A model generated the notes under the pieces. The model was not told the DNA's origin and did not search any database. It saw only the letters and a list, made by a program, of their open reading frames with translations. Below are positions 57,644 through 64,000 of a stretch of DNA of 64,000 nucleotides, piece by piece. This stretch comes from Fomitopsis serialis (lineage: Eukaryota; Basidiomycota; Agaricomycetes; Polyporales; Fomitopsidaceae). The stretch is taken from contig NW_025954990.1 in assembly GCF_022376445.1 (NCBI RefSeq), positions 248,001-312,000 on the forward strand, read 5' to 3'. A program made the translations under genes and the position numbers. The first letter of the stretch is position 1. Each line of letters begins with the position of its first letter.

Positions 57644-58297
57644 AGGCTTCGCCGCAGGTACCATGAGTCCGTCAGACTCCGCCTGGCCAAACCTTGTCTT
57701 AATGAAGGGCACGATTGAGCGAGGTAGTTGCACAATACGAAGCGAGATCCTTTTGGTCGAACCGAGGTCAGAACTGGCAGAGCTCGCAGTAGTGGCAGTA
57801 AGTACTTGGGAGCGGCAAGCCCCGCTGCCGGTAGTCTGTACTAAGCGTGGGAGCTTTACATATCATAGTATTGCAAGCCACAATCGGAGGAGGAGCCTCT
57901 ACCTCCCTTGAGCCTGACAGGAACAGAACGTTGAACGTTGAACTTCGGTCCTGGTATTCAGTGTTCACGGCAGCCGGCCTACAACAAATCGCCCTCATTG
58001 CTACTTAGACTGTTCTATACGGTCCCACAACCTGTCGCGGACGTCAGTAATAACTGCTAGGGCATCGGGGTAGTAAGTACTGGCACACAATCTGGGGCCC
58101 TGGCGATCTAATGATCTCCTTAAAGTCGGCAGCACACGAATGTAATACGGAATCTGCACACAATAGCACCCCCCGAGCAGTGTAGCAGCAATAGTTATCA
58201 AGTAAGCCGCGCCTGGCCATACCTGCATATGATTCAAGTTAGTCTGACCGACACTTTCTATTACAGGGACACCAAACGATACCCCCCTACTCGGAGC
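57644..58297. other. Intergenic; leader of F-box copy 2
   Basis: Contains GTTGAAC heptamers near 57928-57943 and, from about 58190, sequence homologous to the leader of F-box copy 1, including a likely upstream intron (GTAAGC ... TTACAG). Confidence 0.4.
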
Positions 58298-59762
58298 ATG
58301 ACTCAATCGATGCACCTGTGAGTAGTTAGAACTGTAAGCAAAGGCACTCAGACTCTCCTTCAATTATCCAGGAATTTGCCGCCTGGCACGACTACGGACG
58401 CCCATGCTCCGCGGCCCCCGGAGGAGCTTTGGGACCATGTCATCGACCACTTGTGGGATGATTCCCCAGCTCTCTGGGCGTGTAGCCTGACCTGTCGGGA
58501 GTGGGTCCCAGAGACGCGCCATCATCTCTTTACGAAGGTTCACTTGTACACCAAACGCGACTGTCTGCGCCTCCAGGATGTGCTCCAGAATTCCGAACTT
58601 GTGGGGACGAACGTTCATGAGTACGTGACAAGTGTCGTGATCAGCGGCATCCGTCTGCCACTATGCAGAAAGTGTGTGGAATCCGACAACTGTAACACGA
58701 TGCTGTTGCACGCTATCTTCACGCGGCTGCCTCGCGTCCTATCTTTGGACCTGAGCACAGTTGATTTCAAGGACTGCCCTCGGTCGGGAAACACAGAACA
58801 GGATGCGGAACTTCGTCCCTTCTCTCACCTCTTCCCATTTCCTCAGCTCAGGGAATTACGTCTCTCAGCGGTGTTCGACTCTCGGGATGATTTCATACGG
58901 CTTCTGGCGGCGTTTCCTCAATTATCCTATCTCACTACAGGTGAGGTGCTTTGGATGTGTCGGGAAACCAATGGCGCCCCGCTGGGCTTGGCCGAGCGCG
59001 AGAGTGCGCGCCGTGTGTTTAACAGTCTCAAGACCCTATCGATTTCCAACCCTTTGTCTCTAAGATGGGGCCAAATGCGTGTGGACATATACTCAGATGC
59101 GCGGCGATCTCGGGAGATACGATTCGACTGGACCACATATCTTGCAGACCACAGGCACCTCGTTCTACAGTTGCTGCATGACTCTGCACCCAATGTCGAG
59201 CAATTGTGTATCACCACCGCCGCATGTGAGTCCATCACTGTTTCCCGTACACGACTCGTATCTGAGTAACTGCCTCGTAGCCTTGGCAGAATTTGACAGC
59301 CATTTGTGCACAAATGTGCGGGATGTGAAGCTGGTCTTTCGAGACCTAGAAATGCGAAAGCATTTACCTTTCTCCGCCGCGTTCCCTACCTTCCTCTCCC
59401 GACTCGCAAGTCGTGATTTGACCGTTCTCACACTATGCTTCCGGGTCTCCTCCATCAGCTGGACGGCAATAAACTGGTCGCTGGTAGACTGGCCAGCGGT
59501 CGATGACGTTCTCGTGCACCTCCACCGGAGAAACGCGGACTTCAAAGTCATATTCCGGATCGCTTGCGTACCGAGAAACACGCCAATGTTGTTGGGGCAC
59601 TGCGCGTCAAGCGCAGACATCGCAAAGGGCCTGACCGACTTCTTATCAGGTGCTACGGGCGCACAAGCGCGTGTGGGTGTTTCTGCCTACTGTGCGACGG
59701 GCCCTGTGTTCTATATCTCGCCCAGTCAAGAGGAACTCTTAGTTGAGTACAATAGTGCTTGA
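58298..59762 (+). CDS. F-box protein, copy 2
   Basis: Exons 58298-58317, 58372-59225 and 59281-59762 join in phase to 451 residues. After MTQSMHLNLPPGTTTDAHAP comes the F-box EELWDHVIDHLWDDSPALWA then SLTCREWVPETRHHLF. An LRR-like region follows (FPQLRELRLSAVFDSRDDFI, FPQLSYLTTGEVLW), and the C-terminal part ends VGVSAYCATGPVFYISPS ... EYNSA. By family rule it would link substrates to an SCF E3 ligase; the substrate is unknown. An in-frame extension upstream of the ATG (RYPPTRS) through another intron is possible. It is a tandem paralogue of the gene at 54485, with RDDN copy 6 and the PPPY relic between them. Confidence 0.8.
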
Positions 59763-60057
59763 TCGGTGAAGGGTAAATAAACAAGAGAAGTGTTCGATGT
59801 CTCTGTACTAATAATCGAGTTCACCATCTCCGAATTCATCATGTCAATGGCAATGTTTTATCCCGAGGCCGCTATGTCAGTTAACCTCGTCGCGTCGTCG
59901 CGTCGCTAGTCAATTGTAAAATCACGTGACCGTGACCGACCTACTTCGAAATTCGAGTCACTGGCAGGTTCTCTTGAATCTCTTCAGTGAGTCCGCTGTA
60001 CAGCTCTTTGGTCTCATCTCCCATCAAAAGCAACGCGAAGTTGCGCACCATTTTGTC

Positions 60058-63000
60058 ATGGCCGACGCGCGGATGGCGAGGACGCTTGCCCGCCTCCAAA
60101 ACCTCCCATCGATCTCGCTGCCCACAGACTATCCTCGGCTCGCAGGTAATCGACTTGTCGAAGCTGCTTTTTCCGCTGACCTCTCGGAACCAACGTGCAA
60201 GGGACTTCTGAAGCTTGCTCTGTATAACGAAAACGAGGATGCGGAAGAAGAGGGCACGACGCAAGTGAGAGCGCCGTCCCCTTTTCATATCCTCCTCGCC
60301 GCCTTCGCCGTGCTCCTACACCGCTACACTGGGGATACAGATCTTGTCATTGGTTCCTCGTCGGCATCTGCACGGGACCCTCTCGTCCTTCGAATAGGAG
60401 TGAACCCGGATGACCCATTCTGGGCAGTCGTGCGCAAGGTCCAGCAAGTCGAGCAGGAGGCGGAGGCAGATGCTTTGCCGTACGAGACCATCGTGCGTGC
60501 ACTGGGCAAGGACAAGTCCGACACTGCAGAGAGTGCTCGACCTCTCTTCCGGGTGCGTTTCTTCGACGAGACTGACACACCACAAGAGCACTTCCTACGC
60601 AGCACGAGCCTTACCTCCGACCTCACCGTCTTCGTCACTCGCCAACAGGAGACCAGCCGCAGCTCTGTCGCACCGCACATCGGTCTGCGACTTCTCTACA
60701 ACTCGCTGCTCTTTACGCCCGCACGCATGACGTGCATCATCGACCAACTCTCAGTCCTTCTGCGGAAGGTTTCCGGGAACCCCGTCGCACCCGTAGGGTC
60801 CGTCCCCATCCTCACTCCCGCTCAACGCGCCGTTCTGCCGGACCCAACAGCCGACCTCAACTGGTGCGACTGGAAGGGCGCCATCACGGATGTCTTCTCG
60901 CGAAACGCTCGCCGTTGGCCTGACCGCCCATGCGTCATTCAATGCCTTCCTCCCGCCGGCTTTGACCAGCCCCAGGAGAAGCGCACCTTCACCTACCAGG
61001 CTATTCATCACGCGTCCAACATTCTTGCGCACCATCTACTGCAGGGAGGTGTACAGCGAGAGGAGGTGGTCATGGTGTATGCGTACCGCAGCGTAGAGCT
61101 CGTTGTCGCGGTTATGGCCGTTCTGAAGGCAGGCGCAACGTTCTCTGTGATAGGTGCTTGTCTCTCATCTCCGGCCTTCAAACTGAACTTACTTGGCGGA
61201 TGTGTTGATTAATGCACCGTAGATCCCGCATATCCTCCATCCAGGCAAACTATCTACCTGAAGGTCGCCCAGCCCCGAGCTCTGGTGGTCCTTAAGGGCG
61301 CCGGTCGGATCAGCCCTGGCGTCCGCGACTTCATCTCGTCTGAACTGCAGATCCGTGTGGAGGTTCCCGCGCTGGAGCTGCTCGCAGATGGCCAGATTGT
61401 CGGTGGACAGAACGCTGACGGAACAGACGTCTTGCATCAGCAGATGCCGCTTGGCGACAAGGACCCGGATATCGTTCTGGGACCTGACAGTGTCGGTACC
61501 CTCTCCTTCACCAGTGGCAGCACAGGCATTCCGAAGGGCGTGCGTGGGAGACATTTCAGTCTGACTCATTTCTTCCCTTGGATGGGCGAGCGATTTGGCC
61601 TCGGGGAGGACTCTAAGTTCACGATGCTCAGTGGTATTGCTCATGATCCCATCCAGCGCGACAGTACGTGCTTCTACTCTTTGCCTGCCTTCGTATGCCG
61701 ACTCGCACACCAGTGTTCACCCCTCTGTTCTTCGGTGCAAGACTGTATGTCCCTACGGCGGACGACATCGGGACACCTGGCAGACTTGCCGAATGGATGG
61801 CGGAAAACGAGGTGACGGTCACTCACCTCACACCGGCTATGGGCCAGCTTCTGTCCGCACAGGCAACGCGGCAGATTCCTTCTCTGCGGAATGCGTTCTT
61901 CGTCGGTGACATCCTCACGAAGCGTGACTGTCTGCGATTGCAATCACTCGCTGCGAACGTCCGTATCGTTAACATGTACGGTACGACGGAGACGCAGCGC
62001 GCAGTGTCCTACTTCCTGCTCCCGAGCGTGTCCGAGGATCCCACGTTCCTCGCGACTCAGAAGGACGTCATGCCCGCCGGAGAAGGCATGATCGACGTCC
62101 AACTCCTCGTCGTGAACCGCCATGACAAGAACATACCATGTGCAGTCGGCGAGGTCGGCGAGATCTACGTGCGCTCAGGCGGTCTGGCAGAGGAGTACTC
62201 CGATCCTGAGGCGACCGCGGAGAAGTTCGTGACAAACTGGTTTGCAGCCGACTCTCCTTCACGGAAGGACACGATCAGCGAGCCCCCCTCGGGACAGCCT
62301 GGCCCGGAGGCGCAGTTCTGGAAGGGCATACGCGACAGAATGTACCGCTCCGGCGACCTGGGACGCTACCTTCCACACGGTATCGTCGAGTGTACCGGCC
62401 GCGCCGATGACCAGGTCAAGATCCGCGGCTTCCGTATCGAGCTGGGCGAGATCGACCTGTATCTCAGCCAACATCCGCTCATTCGGGAGAACGTCACTCT
62501 CGTGCGAAGAGACAAGGACGAGGAGAAGGTACTCGTGAGCTACTTCGTACCTGTCGGCGGACCTGCACTGGACGAGTTCGCGAGCGACGTGCCCGAGGGT
62601 GAGGACGAGAAGGGCGTAGTCACAGGTATGAGGAAGTACAGGAGGCTCATTAAGGACATCCGGGACTACCTCAAGAAGAAGCTCCCGAGTTACAGCGTCC
62701 CCACTCGTGAGTTCTCTTTTGCATGCCGGTTTCCGCATTCTCACTGCTTTATCCAAGTGTTCGTCCCTCTGAAGCGTATGCCGCTGAACCCCAATGGCAA
62801 GATCGACAAACCCGCACTCCCATTCCCCGACACAGCACAGGCTGCATCTGCGACTACCCAGACCGGTCCTGCCGCGTCTCCCACAGAAGAGGTCATTCGC
62901 GCAATATGGGCACGCGTCTTGCCGAGCCCGCCTTCCCCCATACCTCTCGACGAGAGCTTCTTCGACGTCGGCGGCCACTCCATCCTCGCGACACGTCTCA

Positions 63001-64000
63001 TCTTCGAGGTCCGCAAGGCGTTCCTCGTCGAGGCGCCTCTTGGGTTGATCTTCGAGAAGCCAACGATCAGCGAGCTCGCTGCTGCCGTGGACGAGCTGCG
63101 CAACACTGAACTTGGCTTTGCACACGCTGATGGCGGCAAGAAACCCTCGACAGCGGAGACGTCTGCGCTCAAAGCGGCCCTGAAGCGCTCCGTGCAGCCC
63201 AAGAAGGCGGTCAGCTACAGCGAGGACTACGAGAGCCTGTTGTCGAAGCTCCGCCCGTCCTACTCGAGCGTGTCGGAAGACTACTCAGGCCGTCCACTGA
63301 CTGTGTTCCTGACCGGCGCCACCGGCTTCCTGGGGGCTTTCATTCTGCGCGACCTGCTTTCGCGGCCTGAACGGGTCAAGAAGGTCATTGCCCTCGTCCG
63401 GGCGTCTAATGCTGATCGGGCTCTCGAGCGCCTACGAGACGCTGCCAGTGGACGTGGTGTGTGGGACGAGGACTGGGTCAAGCAGTCGAGGCTAGAGGTC
63501 GTTAAAGGCGACCTTGATCAGGAGCTCTTCGGCCTGGGAGATGCGGCATGGAACCGCGTCGCCGGCGAGGCTGACGCCGTCGTGCACAACGGCGCGCTGG
63601 TGCACTGGGTGTACCCATACGAGCGACTCCGGCCTGCCAATGTTCTCGGCACGCTGACGGCGATGGAACTCGCTGCGACTGGCAAGCCGAAGCTCTATGT
63701 ATTCGTCTCGTCGACGTCGGCGGTCGACACGGAGCACTACGTCCGGCTGTCTGACTCGCTCTCGCAGGGAGAGGATAGTCTGGGAGGTGTACCGGAGAGC
63801 GACGATCTTGAAGGTGCGAGGACATCGCTCAAGACCGGGTACGGGCAGTCGAAGTGGGTTTCTGAGAAACTCCTGTTTGAGGCTGGTCGAAGAGGCCTGA
63901 AGGGACATATCGTGCGACCTGGTTATGTTGTCGGTGACTCCGAATCCGCAGGTAGGCAGGCTTGAGGCCTTCTTTTGCCACGTCACTAACGTGCTATCAC
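60058..64000 (+). CDS. LYS2: L-2-aminoadipate reductase Lys2 (partial, cut by window end)
   Basis: Exons 60058-61153, 61223-61663, 61714-62706, 62758-63951; a donor GTAGGC begins at 63952 and the rest lies beyond the edge. The protein starts MADARMARTLARLQNLPS with a condensation-like lead. The adenylation domain follows: LSFTSGSTGIPKGVRGRH, GIAHDPIQRD, MYGTTETQ, YRSGDLGRYLPHG, GRADDQVKIRGFRIE, NPNGKID. A carrier domain has the pantetheine site FFDVGGHSILATRL. The NADPH reductase domain opens with VFLTGATGFLGAFILRD and reaches RPGYVVGDSESAG. This is fungal Lys2, which reduces alpha-aminoadipate to its semialdehyde in lysine synthesis after activation by Lys5. The third intron is in frame, so unspliced reading would also be open. 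Confidence 0.95.

Noticed and set aside
62259..63125. A 288-codon minus-strand frame
   Set aside because: Antisense shadow of Lys2. The plus strand has all adenylation motifs.

Overview
This window is nuclear DNA from a basidiomycete fungus, most probably an Agaricomycete (mushroom or polypore type). The evidence is compact multi-exon genes with 40-80 bp GT-AG introns, a fungal alpha-aminoadipate reductase (Lys2), a fungal rhodopsin-fold membrane protein, UNC93/DUF895-type MFS sequence, many F-box and small orphan membrane genes, and tRNA genes including an intron-containing tRNA-Asp. No prokaryotic, phage, CRISPR or intact transposase gene was seen.

Layout. 0.3-3.2 kb: tRNA-Glu and the ribosome-biogenesis WD40 protein NOL10/Enp2. 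5.3-10.2 kb: two members of an orphan four-helix membrane protein family (called here the RDDN family after its exon-2 start), separated by an MFS relic and a pyrimidine-rich block. 10.4-16.8 kb: a small orphan gene, a polyol/alcohol dehydrogenase, a rhodopsin-fold membrane protein and nucleoporin Seh1. 17.7-22.4 kb: a PPPY membrane protein, tRNA-Asp, an FN3-like/coiled-coil protein with two PAM2-like motifs, and a second tRNA-Glu. 23.0-32.4 kb is mostly accessory: a decayed RDDN copy, a C2H2 zinc-finger locus interrupted by a large palindrome, a Ca2+-ATPase relic and long gene-poor stretches. 32.5-38.5 kb: an orphan gene, SRP19/Sec65, a JTB-like membrane protein and a mitochondrial DEAD-box helicase. 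39-42 kb: a tandem RDDN pair (one truncated) plus the second PPPY gene. 43.2-52.2 kb: a Rossmann-fold reductase, CTP synthase, a 3-beta-HSD/sterol dehydrogenase and a KHDC4-like KH protein. 52.9-60 kb: an MFS relic in a G-rich block, two related F-box genes, and between them an inverted copy of the RDDN+PPPY cassette. 60.1 kb to the right edge: Lys2, cut by the window end.

Two themes run through the window. First, conserved housekeeping genes are interleaved with dispersed paralogues. There are six RDDN copies, three PPPY copies (one a relic) and two F-box copies, and their mirror-image arrangement indicates local segmental duplication. Five of the six RDDN copies carry the same ~20 bp GC-rich element 127-157 bp upstream of the start. 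I do not recognise the family, and it is the best candidate here for an undescribed system. Second, several otherwise convincing genes are each broken by one missing base, usually in a short homopolymer. This looks more like draft-assembly undercalling than biology and affects how those gene models should be read.

The genes do not form one pathway. Genes with a known cellular role cover rRNA processing, nuclear pore, protein targeting, mitochondrial RNA, pyrimidine nucleotide synthesis, sterol metabolism and lysine synthesis. The window is best seen as a normal chromosome arm segment with accessory islands at about 4-10, 22-32, 39-43 and 52-60 kb.
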